Positions 31,100-39,781 of a stretch of 64,000 bases of DNA are shown piece after piece. Origin of the DNA: CAIWHR01 sp963830485 (GTDB taxonomy: Bacteria; Pseudomonadota; Gammaproteobacteria; Burkholderiales; Casimicrobiaceae); contig CAWHNE010000017.1 in NCBI GenBank assembly GCA_963830485.1, positions 1-64,000 of the forward strand, given 5' to 3'. The notes beneath the pieces are model-generated. The model did not search any database and had not been told where the DNA came from. It saw nothing but the letters and a program-made list of their open reading frames with translations. Positions within the stretch are counted from its first letter, which is position 1, and every line of letters begins with the position of its first letter. Position numbers and translations under genes: made by a program.

Positions 31100-31414
31100 G
31101 TGATTGCAGAAACGATCGGCCAACGCGACATCACCCTAGTCAGGCGGTTGGTCCTGGAACCAGGCATGGCCACGCCCTGGCACGTCGATCCATTTCATCG
31201 GGTAACCGTGGTTGTGCGAGGTGATGCCCTGGCGATCGAGTACCGAGATGGACGCAAGACAGATCGGGTGGAAGTCTTTGCCGGAGCGACCGACTGGGAT
31301 GAACCGACAAATCAGGTGCACCGTGCTGTGAACATAGGTCGATCGACCTACGAGGAGGTGGCGATCTTCTTTCTCGATCGGCCCGACGCCCTACCACAGC
31401 CAATTGCCGAATGA
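31100..31414 (+). CDS. Small cupin protein (cassette 49)
   Basis: 104 residues from the GTG at 31100 (GGGAAG upstream). LVLEPGMATPWHVDPFHRVTVVV carries the cupin His ligands, followed by LAIEYRDGRKTDRVEV and VHRAVNIGRSTYEEVAIFFLD. Function unknown. A close relative, sharing most residues, lies at 57583 outside the array. Confidence 0.82.
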   Translation: MIAETIGQRDITLVRRLVLEPGMATPWHVDPFHRVTVVVRGDALAIEYRDGRKTDRVEVFAGATDWDEPTNQVHRAVNIGRSTYEEVAIFFLDRPDALPQPIAE

Positions 31415-31439
31415 AGCGCGTTGCCCGATTGAGAATGCC

Positions 31440-31523
31440 GCCTAACCTGTCGGTCAACACGGACGCCCCGCGGACGCGGCTTCGCGCGCGCAGCGGGCCG
31501 CCGGTTACCCTGGTTCGTTAGGC
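31440..31523 (+). repeat. attC 49
   Basis: GCCTAAC to GTTAGGC, 84 bp, main type. Confidence 0.9.
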
Positions 31524-31552
31524 GCGCTGGATAGCCAGACCGAAGCGAGAGC

Positions 31553-32533
31553 TTGCCAACGTCCGTGGAAGCCCGGGCATCCGTGAAGATTTCGATCGTC
31601 ATTCCACTATGCGACCGACGCAACGTCGGTTGGAGGGCGCTGGAATCTGCCGTCAGCCAGGACTTCCCCAGGGACAAGTATGAGGTCGTGGCGGTCACGG
31701 GAGTGGGGAGCGCCGCCGCAAGGGATGCCGAAGACGTGAGTGCCTTGACGGCTCGCTGCAATCTCGTCGTCCACACAGATCTGGAGATCGATGATGTAGC
31801 GAGCGAGATACGCCTCTATCAGGCGGGGTATCAACGCTCCACGGGAGATGTACTTTTCTTCGTCGAAGGACATACCGTGCTGGAAAAGCGGTGCTGTACG
31901 GTCATCGACGCGTATTTCCGCCTGCACCCCGAGTCGGCGATTGCCTGGGCACCGAGGCTCAACTATGGCGAATCGCCGCTGGGTTCCCTGATTTCCAGAC
32001 ACAACATGCAGCATGAACTACGGGCGATCGAGAATGGCGTATTCTCGTTTGGGGCGACCAATGTCATCAAGAGAAGCCTGCTCGAACGCTTGGGGGGGTT
32101 CGACGCGCGGTTCCTGCGTTTCAGCGAGACGGCAGTGTTCCACCGCCTCCTGCAGGAGGAGATCGAGATCGGAAGAATTCCGGAGCCCCTTGCCACGCAC
32201 TACAACGACATGTCGGTCAGCCAGTGGCGCAAGCTTGTAATGAGCACGGGGGAAGCGAAATGCAATTACTACAACGCGCTGCTTGCCCGTGGCGAGGACG
32301 TCCGCGCACAAGTGAGGCATGGAATCTATCTGCAAGCAAACCGCGCATGGAGTGCGCGACTCCTCTATCCCGCGTTCCGAACGGCCGGTGCCTTGTTCCT
32401 CGGCCTTGCCCTCGGCACTTGGCGAATCTGTCATACGCTTGCATACCGCTTTTACGTGCTCGGGCTGGGTTGCACGGACCTGTCCGGCTTTTGCCGCGCG
32501 CGCATCCGGGCGGCGAAAACTAGTGGACTGTAA
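31553..32533 (+). CDS. Family 2 glycosyltransferase, C-terminus replaced by an IS (cassette 50)
   Basis: 326 residues from a TTG; a GTG at 31583 giving VKISIVIPL… is an equally good start. KISIVIPLCDRRNVGWRALESA, VVHTDLEI and FFVEGHTVLE are a GT-A nucleotide-sugar domain; FGATNVIKRSLLERLGGFDARFLRFSE follows, then a helical membrane-associated end. The last residues TSGL and stop come from an IS630 terminal repeat. Without the IS the frame would end …KTSARIA with its stop in the attC left core. Confidence 0.85.
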   Translation: MPTSVEARASVKISIVIPLCDRRNVGWRALESAVSQDFPRDKYEVVAVTGVGSAAARDAEDVSALTARCNLVVHTDLEIDDVASEIRLYQAGYQRSTGDVLFFVEGHTVLEKRCCTVIDAYFRLHPESAIAWAPRLNYGESPLGSLISRHNMQHELRAIENGVFSFGATNVIKRSLLERLGGFDARFLRFSETAVFHRLLQEEIEIGRIPEPLATHYNDMSVSQWRKLVMSTGEAKCNYYNALLARGEDVRAQVRHGIYLQANRAWSARLLYPAFRTAGALFLGLALGTWRICHTLAYRFYVLGLGCTDLSGFCRARIRAAKTSGL

Positions 32534-33593
32534 CAACTGAAGTCGAACTGATTCGGCGTGATGGATCGAAGTATTTCCACTTCACCGGCTGTTGGTTGCT
32601 CGTTGTACTTGCGGATATAGCGCATGAGCTTTCGTTTGAGGTCGGGCACGGAGCTGAACACACCGCGGGCGATCACGTCGCGCTCGATCTTGGCCGAACC
32701 ACAGTTCGACCTGGTTGAGCCACGACGCAGTGACGTTGGGGTGAAGTGCAGATGAACGTTGCGATGCGCTGCCAGAAACGCATCGACTCGCTTGGTCTTG
32801 TGCGCGGAGAGCGTTGTCGGCGATCACATGGATTTCCTTTGCCACGCGGTTGCATTGACCACGATGTCGGTGAGAAACGCCAGCGAGACTCCGCCGAGGT
32901 GTGCCGTTCCGCGGTCTGTGCCCGAACACTTCGCCGGTCTATGGTATTGAAGGCTGCGTACAACGACAGCGTGCCATGCCGGTAGTACTCGAAGCCGTGG
33001 CGTTCGGCCCGTCCGGGCGACAGCGGCAGCACCGGATCCAGTCGATCCAGGGCTTGAATGGCCGTCTTCTCGTCGACCGAGAACACCGCCGCGTGCGCCG
33101 GAGGATTCAAATACAACCCGATCACGTCCGCCGCCTTCGCCTCAAACTCCGGATCGTTCGAGGTCAGATAGCGTTCCAGGCGATGCGGCTGCAATCCGTG
33201 CTTGGCCCATACCCGCGATACCATCATGTGCGAGATACCCAGCGCCTGGCCGAGCTTGCGCGTACTCCACTGGGTCGAACCATCGGTCGGTTTCCGTTTC
33301 AACGTCCACTCCAGAATGCGCGCTTCCAGACGTGGCGTGAGCACGCTCGCCGCTTGGCCGCGATGACGGCTATACAGCCCGGCCACGCGCTCGGCTGCGA
33401 AGCGCTTGCTCCAACTGTCGATGAAGCCGCGACTGCAGGGCAAGCGCTCGCAAATGTCATCCCACGTATGACCCTCGGCCAACAGCAACACCAGTCGTGC
33501 ACGCCGGGCATCTTCTGCGCGCCCGCTGCGCGTGGCCGCTTGCTTGGTGAGTTCCATGCGTTCCGATTTGGTAAGCGTGATGGTGTTCGGCAT
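32520..33593 (-). pseudogene. IS630-family transposase, multiply frameshifted
   Basis: Start ATG 33593: MPNTITLTKSERMELTKQAA, helix-turn-helix GLYSRHRGQAASVLTPRLEA, then the catalytic-core start AAVFSVDEKTAIQALDR (first D of DDE). From about 32940 the reading moves between frames: IHVIADN (second D), HPNVTASWLNQVELWF (third acidic box) and IARGVFSSVPDLKRKLMRYI are all found in other frames. At least two or three indels, so no active product. Confidence 0.88.
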
Positions 33594-33632
33594 GAACACC
33601 ATTATAGTCTATAATTGGCTGTTACACTCCAC
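32523..33632. mobile_element. IS630-family insertion sequence (1110 bp)
   Basis: Near-perfect terminal inverted repeats GTGGACTGTAACA (left) and GTGGAGTGTAACA (right, reverse complement) flanked by a TA duplication (32521-32522 and 33633-33634), the target preference of IS630/Tc1 elements. The inside carries a frameshifted leftward transposase. It sits between the last codons of the glycosyltransferase and its attC. Confidence 0.9.
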
Positions 33633-33645
33633 TAGTGCCCGAATT

Positions 33646-33711
33646 GCCTAACCTCTCGCTCAGGCCGGACGGCCGCCGGCGGCGAGGCCGTCTAGCTTGG
33701 TCTCGCTAGGC
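33646..33711 (+). repeat. attC 50, right core mutated
   Basis: GCCTAAC to GCTAGGC, 66 bp. Its extended left end does not match the start of the glycosyltransferase cassette, suggesting an older fusion. Confidence 0.7.
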
Positions 33712-33755
33712 GTCATGAGAAATCATTCGACGAGTTCCGATGCCACCTACGGCGC

Positions 33756-34448
33756 TCAGAGACGCTGGTTGGGCTTCAGGTCCTTCGGTATCGGGGACAC
33801 GGCCTTCACATCTTCGAGTGCCTTGGTACAGATGCTTGCCCAAAGACTGAAGAGCAGGCGGAAATCGTAGAGGTTCGCTGTGGTGGTCGCTATCTGCCGG
33901 CCCATGTTTTGGGTCTCGCGCCTGTCCGCGACACGGCCGAGCAAGGCGTTGGTGGCTGAATCACGGACTTCCACGATCAGCGCAGCCTGGCCAGCGCTGA
34001 TGATCCACGATGTTTGCCCTTCGCTCGCGCCAAGCGGCGCATTGACCACGAGGTCCAGGATGCCCGAGTTAACCCGCAGCACATCCGCCCCGGGGGCGGT
34101 GACCACTTCGTACCCGGCCTTGCGAAACGCATCGCGAAAGATATCGTCGAAATTGGTCTGAGCGGCCGCCATGATCTTGTCGGCCTGCTCCTCCGTCACC
34201 CAAGCTCCCACCGAGGCATTGAGGTTGTAGTCCTTCCGCCAGTCGGGTCGGAAGGCGACCTGGGTTCGGTCGACGATCACCTTGGTGTAGGGGCGAAAAT
34301 CGGCGCCCGGTCGCAACCACGCGAGCTCCATCCGACGCGGAGTGATCTTGACCAAGCCATCGGGCGATTCCGGCGCCTGGCCGGAGGCAAAGCTGGCAAG
34401 GCCGAACGCCAGCAACGCGACGATGCAGGACCAACGACTAACGGTCAT
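33756..34448 (-). CDS. DUF3313-like secreted protein
   Basis: 230 residues from the ATG at 34448 (AAGGAA upstream). A signal peptide ends about residue 23 (ASFASG-QA). LAWLRPGADFRPYTKVIVDRTQVAF, FRDAFRKAGYEVVTAPGADVLRV and ALIVEVRDSATNALLGRVAD match the DUF3313 envelope-protein family. Leftward, opposite to cassette genes; not a cassette by layout. Confidence 0.75.
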   Translation of the reverse strand: MTVSRWSCIVALLAFGLASFASGQAPESPDGLVKITPRRMELAWLRPGADFRPYTKVIVDRTQVAFRPDWRKDYNLNASVGAWVTEEQADKIMAAAQTNFDDIFRDAFRKAGYEVVTAPGADVLRVNSGILDLVVNAPLGASEGQTSWIISAGQAALIVEVRDSATNALLGRVADRRETQNMGRQIATTTANLYDFRLLFSLWASICTKALEDVKAVSPIPKDLKPNQRL

Positions 34449-34657
34449 GATTGAGGTTCCTTTTCGAGCCGGGAACACGCGCCCGGCACAGCCGTCTAGA
34501 ATCGACCGGTTGGAGCCATGATTCTACCTCGGTGCTTGTCTGGAAAGACGTCCCGAACTCTACGGCTGATCACAGGACCAGCTGTTGCTCATCGAGCATT
34601 GGCGGCGGTCGCAATCCTTGCGAAGTGGAAGTTCCTTTGACTGCGGGCGAACTCTGA

Positions 34658-35236
34658 ATGGGAACGAACCGGATGGAGGCGTTCAGTGATGGCGTCATCG
34701 CCGTCATCATTACTATCATGGTGCTGGAGATGAAGGTGCCCCACGGCGAGGGCATGGAGACTCTGGTACCCGTGATCCCGGTATTCCTGAGCTACATTCT
34801 GAGCTTCGTCTACCTGGGCATCTACTGGAACAACCACCACCACATGCTGCATGCGTGTCAAAAAGTCACGGGATCGATACTCTGGGCGAATCTGCACCTC
34901 TTGTTCTGGCTGTCCCTCATACCATTCGCGACGGGCTGGATGGGCGAGAACCACTTCGCCGCCGTACCGTCAGCGTTATACGGTGTTGTTCTCCTGATGG
35001 CTGCCGTCGCCTATTGGATACTGCAACAACTGATCATTGCGTCGCAGGGTCCCGACTCGATTCTCAAGAAGGCCGTCGGCGGCGATTGGAAAGGCAAGCT
35101 GTCGCCGATTCTGTACGCCGTTGCCATTCCTGTGGCCTTCTGGTGGCAATGGGTTTCCTTGAGTCTGTATGTATTCGTTGCGCTCCTATGGCTCATACCG
35201 GATCGACGAATCGAGAACATGCTAAGAAATGGATAA
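34658..35236 (+). CDS. TMEM175-type (DUF1211) potassium channel protein
   Basis: 192 residues, six hydrophobic helices. The start NRMEAFSDGVIAVIITIMVLE carries the family signature RxxxFSD, and YWNNHHHMLHA is the conserved helix 3. Bacterial members form K+-selective tetramers without a P-loop filter. It is followed by a half attC, so it may be a former cassette. Confidence 0.88.
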   Translation: MGTNRMEAFSDGVIAVIITIMVLEMKVPHGEGMETLVPVIPVFLSYILSFVYLGIYWNNHHHMLHACQKVTGSILWANLHLLFWLSLIPFATGWMGENHFAAVPSALYGVVLLMAAVAYWILQQLIIASQGPDSILKKAVGGDWKGKLSPILYAVAIPVAFWWQWVSLSLYVFVALLWLIPDRRIENMLRNG

Positions 35237-35319
35237 CCGGCCTTTGCCCATCGGCGGCTTGTACCGACTGGGCGGCAGCCACGAAGACGCTCACCGGGCG
35301 GCGGCGGGAGCGCTATAGG

Positions 35320-35396
35320 CGCGATGGGGCCGGGTCGCGCCCCGCACGCGCGCCTTCGCCCTGCGCGGAGGTCGCCGGTTACTTGCATCGTTAGGT
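35320..35396 (+). repeat. attC 51, right half only
   Basis: GAGGTCGCCGGTTACTTGC followed by right core GTTAGGT (35390-35396). The left core is not recognisable. Confidence 0.65.
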
Positions 35397-35404
35397 GTCA
35401 AGAA

Positions 35405-36283
35405 ATGGACGATCGCCCCCACCCTCTCCTGCGCACTTGGCTCTTCGGCCCGGGCGCGGACAATGCCGTGCATGAAGCCATGGCGGCAAGTCGCGCCGAT
35501 GTCCTGATCCAGGATCTCGAAGACTTCACTCCACCACCGCGTCGTGATGAAGCGCGTGCTCTGACTGCCGGTCTGTTCGCCGGCTGGCGCAGAGTCGGTG
35601 CTCACGTATGCGCGCGCATCAATTCATTGCACGGGGACGGGCCGCTGGATCTCTCGCACGTGGCCCCCGCAAAGCCCGACTTCATCGCTTACCCGAAGGC
35701 CGAGACGGCTCACGAAATGCGCGAGCTGGATCGAGCCGTCACGTCGGCCGAAGAGCGGACCGGCTTGGCGTCAGGCAGCATCGGTATTCTCCCCGTGTGC
35801 GAGACAGCCCTGGGTGTTGTCAACGTACGCGAGATCGCCGCCGCGTCACCGCGCATCCGCTATGCGCTTCTGGGTGCAGAAGACTTGGCTGCGGACCTGA
35901 TGGCCGAGCGTAGCCGCGAGGCTGTGGAACTCGACCATTCGCGACGCCGCTTCGTGCTGGAGTGCCGGGCTTCGGGAATTGAACCCATCGATGCGCCATA
36001 TACCTTCACCGATGTGGAAGGCGCAGCGCAGGAGGCGCGCTACGCGCGCAGATTGGGCTACCGCGCCAAAAGCCTCGTGCGTCCGGACCATACGGCGGCG
36101 ATTCTCGCGGCGCTGATGCCCAGCGAAGCCGAGATGGCGCAAGCGCAGCGGATGGTGGAAGCTTTCGAGGCAGCCCGCGCGCGCGGCGAGGAGCGTGCAC
36201 TGGTCGATGGCCTCTGGGTTGAGGTGCCGACCTATCTGAATGCCAAGCGGCTGCTCGCGCAGCCGCAAAGGGCGGTCGAATGA
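35405..36283 (+). CDS. HpcH/HpaI aldolase / citrate-lyase-beta-like protein (cassette)
   Basis: 292 residues, ATG 9 bases after the boundary. RTWLFGPGADNAVHEAMAAS, DVLIQDLEDFTPPPRRDEAR, ILPVCETALGVVNVREIAAAS and ALLGAEDLAADL follow the CitE-like fold, with the Mg-binding E and D (CETALG; GAEDLAADL). These enzymes cleave or hydrolyse CoA thioesters such as malyl-CoA. A metabolic enzyme as cassette cargo is unusual in size (about 0.9 kb). Confidence 0.88.
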   Translation: MDDRPHPLLRTWLFGPGADNAVHEAMAASRADVLIQDLEDFTPPPRRDEARALTAGLFAGWRRVGAHVCARINSLHGDGPLDLSHVAPAKPDFIAYPKAETAHEMRELDRAVTSAEERTGLASGSIGILPVCETALGVVNVREIAAASPRIRYALLGAEDLAADLMAERSREAVELDHSRRRFVLECRASGIEPIDAPYTFTDVEGAAQEARYARRLGYRAKSLVRPDHTAAILAALMPSEAEMAQAQRMVEAFEAARARGEERALVDGLWVEVPTYLNAKRLLAQPQRAVE

Positions 36284-36322
36284 CGTTGGAGGTGATCCGC
36301 TGATACGGGAGAGGCACCATTC

Positions 36323-36394
36323 ATGGTGATCAAAGTCTGTCTTGCGGGCGCAACCGGCTGGGCGGGCTCTGAGCTCGCGCGGTCGATTGCGTAG
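36323..36394 (+). pseudogene. N-terminal fragment of a DapB-type/NAD-binding reductase
   Basis: ATG with GAGAGGCACC upstream gives MVIKVCLAGATGWAGSELAR and stops after 23 codons. The Rossmann start GATGWAGS is of the dihydrodipicolinate-reductase-like type. It directly follows the aldolase, with which it probably once formed a two-gene unit. Confidence 0.55.
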
Positions 36395-36442
36395 CATCGC
36401 TGACGCGCGGACGAGTTGATCCAGTGATCCCCCTTCCTCGCT

Positions 36443-36997
36443 ATGCCTAGGTTCTTCGAAACACCAGCGAAGTTTCGTGCCTGGCTGCGAAAACACGGCG
36501 CAAGCGAGAAGGAGTTGATCGTAGGCTTCTACAAGCGGGGCACGGGCTTACCGAGCATGACTTGGCAGGAATCGGTGGACGAGGCGCTGTGCATGGGTTG
36601 GATCGACGGGATTCGAACGCGCATCGACGATCAGTCGTACAAGATTCGCTTCTCCCCACGCAGACCCACCTCCATGTGGAGCGCCATCAACATCGAGCGG
36701 GTCCGGGTTCTGCAGGGCGAAGGCCGCATGACGCGCGCGGGCCTTGATGTCTTCGCACGGCGAAGCGAAGAGAAGTCCCGGACGTACGCCTTCGAGCAGG
36801 CCAAGCGGGCGGAGTTCGAGCCCGCACAGGAATCAGAGTTCCGGAAGCATAAGAAGGCCTGGAAATTCTTCCAGGCGCAAGCACCGAGCTATCGTCACAT
36901 GGCAGCGTGGTACGTCACAAGCGCGAAGCGGCCGGAGACTCGCCAAACCCGCCTAGCCAAAGTCATCGCGCTATCTCAGAATGGTGTTCGCCTGTGA
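36443..36997 (+). CDS. YdeI/OmpD-associated family protein
   Basis: 184 residues. FETPAKFRAWLRKHGASEKELIVGFYKRGTG, SMTWQESVDEALCMGWIDG and RFSPRRPTSMWSAINIERV are the YdeI signature, with the C-terminal SAKRPETRQTRLAKVIAL. Family role poorly known (bacteriocin/envelope stress protection). A truncated attC follows. Confidence 0.9.
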   Translation: MPRFFETPAKFRAWLRKHGASEKELIVGFYKRGTGLPSMTWQESVDEALCMGWIDGIRTRIDDQSYKIRFSPRRPTSMWSAINIERVRVLQGEGRMTRAGLDVFARRSEEKSRTYAFEQAKRAEFEPAQESEFRKHKKAWKFFQAQAPSYRHMAAWYVTSAKRPETRQTRLAKVIALSQNGVRL

Positions 36998-37008
36998 AGC
37001 AACGTGCG

Positions 37009-37025
37009 GCCTAACCTCTCGCCAA
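37009..37025 (+). repeat. attC 52, left end only; end of the main array
   Basis: GCCTAACCTCTCGCCAAC, then unrelated sequence. No right half; next comes a substrate-binding-protein fragment. Confidence 0.6.
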
Positions 37026-37158
37026 CCCCGATCGTTGGCCCCAGTATCAGCGCATGACGCGCCGAAGCCCGGCCTCGATAGGCGCGCGAGACTCAATCAG
37101 CCAAGCGACATCACGTGAGATTCGCAGCTCGTGTTCGCGGCGTGGAGAATAGCCAACC

Positions 37159-37365
37159 ATGAATTGGCGCGCGCTCGCCGTCGTGACATTCGGCATCCGA
37201 GCCGCCGGTTACGTCGGTCGCATACTCAAGGGGGCGAAACCGGCGGATCTCCCGATTGAGCAACCCACGAAATACGTGCTGGCGGTCAACTTGAGGACCG
37301 CCAAAGGACTGCGGATCACGATCCCACAGACCCTTCTGCTACTGGCTGATCATGTGGTCGAGTGA
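37159..37365 (+). pseudogene. C-terminal fragment of an ABC-type substrate-binding protein
   Basis: AAGYVGRILKGAKPADLPIE QPTKYVLAVNLRTAKGLRITIP matches the last 55 residues of the cassette protein at 21731 (KFVHAIMQGKLPKDMPIEQP). The in-frame ATG at 37159 only adds about 17 non-homologous codons. A gene remnant. Confidence 0.75.
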
Positions 37366-37393
37366 CAGCGACCGCCGAAGGGTACCCGGGGCC

Positions 37394-38386
37394 GTGAAAC
37401 ACGAATTGCGCCGCCTGCTCCGAAGGCTGGGCTTGCTTTCGGCCATCACGATCGTCCCGATCGCTGCGCCGGCCATCGCGCAAGACACCTATCCGAATCG
37501 GCCGGTGAAGATCATCGCGCCGCAGGCGCCTGGCGGCGGCGTGGACCTCGTCGCGCGCATCATCGCCGACAAGTTGCGCCTGGCGATGGGCCAGCCCTTC
37601 GTGGTCGAGAACCAGGCCGGCGCGGGCGGCGCGATCGCGACGCAGATGGCCGCGCGCGCGCAGCCGGACGGCTACACGCTGATGATCGGCTACGTGGCAA
37701 CGCACGCCACGAATCCTGCCGTGAAACGCAACCCCGGCTACGACGCCGTCAAGGACTTCACCCCCATCGCAATGCTCGGCGGCACTCCCAACGTATTGGT
37801 CGTGGCGCGCGCGGTGCCGGTGAACACGCTGCAGGAATTCGTCGCCTACGCCAAGGCCAATCCGCGCAAGGTCGACTACGGCACGTCGGGTGTTGGCACC
37901 CTGAACCACCTGGTGATGGAACAGTTCAAGCATGCATCGGGCGTGCCCAGCATGGCCGTGCCCTATCGGAGCATCGGCCATGCCTTTACCGACGCCATGG
38001 GCGGACAGATCCAGGTGATCTTTCCCGGCCTCGCAGCCGCAATGCCTCACTTGCGTTCGGGCGCGTTCAAGGCGCTCGCCGTCACCGGCGACAGCCGCCA
38101 GCCGCTCCTTCCGGACGTGCCGACCTTCAAGGAGCTCGGCTACGAAGGCTTCAACGGCCTGACCTGGTACGGCATCGTCGGGCCGGCCAACCTGCCCGAG
38201 GCCATCACGAGGAAGCTGAACGAAGAAATCAACAAGCTGCTCGCATCGCGCGACGTGCGGGAGACGTTCAAGGGCGAGGCGCTCACCGTCATGCCCATGA
38301 CGCCACAGCAATTCGGCAAGCACATCGCCGACGAGATCGCGCACTGGTCTGCGGTGGCGCGCGCTAGCAAGATCGAAGCGGAGTAA
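37394..38386 (+). CDS. Bug-family tripartite tricarboxylate receptor protein
   Basis: 330 residues from the GTG at 37394. Signal peptide about 1-30 (…AAPAIAQ). YPNRPVKIIAPQAPGGGVDLVARIIADKL and VVENQAGAGGAIATQMAARA are the Bug/TctC signature; LLPDVPTFKELGYEGFNGLTWYG follows. Periplasmic binding of a carboxylate is the family role. No TctA/TctB genes are nearby. It leads a compact rightward set with the MmgE/PrpD and SDR genes (gaps of 19 and 8 bp). Confidence 0.93.
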   Translation: MKHELRRLLRRLGLLSAITIVPIAAPAIAQDTYPNRPVKIIAPQAPGGGVDLVARIIADKLRLAMGQPFVVENQAGAGGAIATQMAARAQPDGYTLMIGYVATHATNPAVKRNPGYDAVKDFTPIAMLGGTPNVLVVARAVPVNTLQEFVAYAKANPRKVDYGTSGVGTLNHLVMEQFKHASGVPSMAVPYRSIGHAFTDAMGGQIQVIFPGLAAAMPHLRSGAFKALAVTGDSRQPLLPDVPTFKELGYEGFNGLTWYGIVGPANLPEAITRKLNEEINKLLASRDVRETFKGEALTVMPMTPQQFGKHIADEIAHWSAVARASKIEAE

Positions 38387-38405
38387 GGCTCGCACGGGAG
38401 CGACG

Positions 38406-39773
38406 TTGGTTCTGCCCAATCCCTCGGTCTCGCAACACCTTGCGTCGGCGTTTTCCGGTATGCCGGCAACCCTTCCCGCCGCGGTCACGAGAATTTGCGA
38501 CGCCATCCTCATCGACGTCGCCGGGCTGTGCGTAGCGGCGCGTCACAGCGACTACGTGCAGGCAGTGCTGCGTGCAACGTCCGAACCCGGAGCGTGCACG
38601 TTGATCGGCCATCCCGGCGGCCACAGCGTCGCCACCGCGGCGCTGGTCAACGGTACGGCCGCGCACGGCGAGGATTACGACGACACCTTCGAGGGTGGTC
38701 CGGTGCACGCGGGAGCAGTGATCATTCCGGCCCTGCTTGCCGCCGCGGAGAACGGCGGACTAGCGGGCGGCGACTTCGCGCGTGGTGCCGCGGTGGGCTG
38801 CGAGGTTATGTGCCGCCTGTGCCTGGTCGCACCGAAGCGCGTGCACGAGGCGGGATTTCATCCCACGGCAGTGTTCGGCGCGCTGGGCGCCGCGGCCGGA
38901 GTGAGCTCGGCCCTGCGTCTCGACGACGCGCAATGGTGCAACGCGCTCGGCATCGCCGGAAGCATGGCCTCGGGCATCATCGAATATCTCGCCGAAGGCG
39001 CCTGGACCAAGCGCATGCATCCGGGCTGGGCGGCGCAGGCGGGCTATCGCGCCGCACGCATGGCGCAGGCTGGCTTCACCGGCCCGCGAACGTTGTTCGA
39101 GGGCGAGCACGGCTTCTTTCACGCCTTCGCCAACAGTGACAACTGCGATTTCGGCCCGATGCTCGACGGTGCGGGCAAGGCATGGCTCGCCGCCGATATC
39201 GCGTTCAAGCCGTATGCCTGCGGGACGATGGCCCACCCGTACATCGACTGCGCGCGCAAGCTCGTTGCCGACGGCGTCTTGCCAAGCGACGTGGTCTCGA
39301 TCGAGTGCAAGACCGCCGAGGGCATCGTGCACCGCCTGTGGGAGCCGCTCTCGGCCAAGCAGAGCCCACCCAATGGCTACGCTGCGAAATTCAGCATACC
39401 CTACGCCATCGCGGTCGGCATGTTGCGCGGCGACGCGGGCCTCGACGAATACGAGGATGCCGTTGTCCACGATCGCGCCGTAGGTGCGCTTGCAGGCAAG
39501 GTGCGTTACGTCGTCGATCCGGCCAATCCCTATCCGCGCCAGTTCACGGGTCACGTGCGCGTCACCCTCAAGTCCGGCGAAGTGCGTGAGGCGGTACAGG
39601 GACATTTTCGCGGCGGGCGCGAAGAGCCGATGTCGACCAGCGCCCTCGAGTCGAAGTTCTTGGCCAACTGCGTACACGGCGGGTGGAGCGAGGCCCGCGC
39701 ACGGAGCGCGCTTCTCGCGCTGCGCGAGCTACGCGCTGCACCCAAGGTGAATCTCGTCGAGCTGCGAGGGTAG
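38406..39773 (+). CDS. MmgE/PrpD-family protein
   Basis: 455 residues, TTG start with GGGAGCG upstream. IDVAGLCVAARHSDYVQAVL, GTAAHGEDYDDTFEGGPVHAGAV, GFHPTAVFGALGAAAGVSSAL and FKPYACGTMAHPYIDCAR are typical of the MmgE/PrpD dehydratase fold (2-methylcitrate dehydratase relatives). The substrate is probably a carboxylic acid taken up with the Bug receptor. Confidence 0.93.
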   Translation: MVLPNPSVSQHLASAFSGMPATLPAAVTRICDAILIDVAGLCVAARHSDYVQAVLRATSEPGACTLIGHPGGHSVATAALVNGTAAHGEDYDDTFEGGPVHAGAVIIPALLAAAENGGLAGGDFARGAAVGCEVMCRLCLVAPKRVHEAGFHPTAVFGALGAAAGVSSALRLDDAQWCNALGIAGSMASGIIEYLAEGAWTKRMHPGWAAQAGYRAARMAQAGFTGPRTLFEGEHGFFHAFANSDNCDFGPMLDGAGKAWLAADIAFKPYACGTMAHPYIDCARKLVADGVLPSDVVSIECKTAEGIVHRLWEPLSAKQSPPNGYAAKFSIPYAIAVGMLRGDAGLDEYEDAVVHDRAVGALAGKVRYVVDPANPYPRQFTGHVRVTLKSGEVREAVQGHFRGGREEPMSTSALESKFLANCVHGGWSEARARSALLALRELRAAPKVNLVELRG

Positions 39774-39781
39774 GCGTCCCC

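Larger units (their letters stand above)
2246..37025 (+). mobile_element. Chromosomal (sedentary) integron: intI, attI and main cassette array
   Basis: A complete integron layout is visible: an integrase gene read leftward, an attI junction just upstream of its start, and to the right a long run of one-gene cassettes ending in related attC sites with complementary outer cores GCCTAAC/GTTAGGC. Cassette genes are almost all rightward with short gaps, and many stop codons fall inside the attC left core. The main array is dense to about 28.4 kb and more broken to 37.0 kb; fossil attC sites continue to about 51 kb. Flanking housekeeping genes and the likeness of the attC sites argue for a sedentary rather than plasmid-borne integron. 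Confidence 0.93.

Noticed and set aside
37316..38512. 398-codon leftward frame opposite the Bug receptor
   Set aside because: His/Arg-rich antisense shadow of a clear rightward gene.
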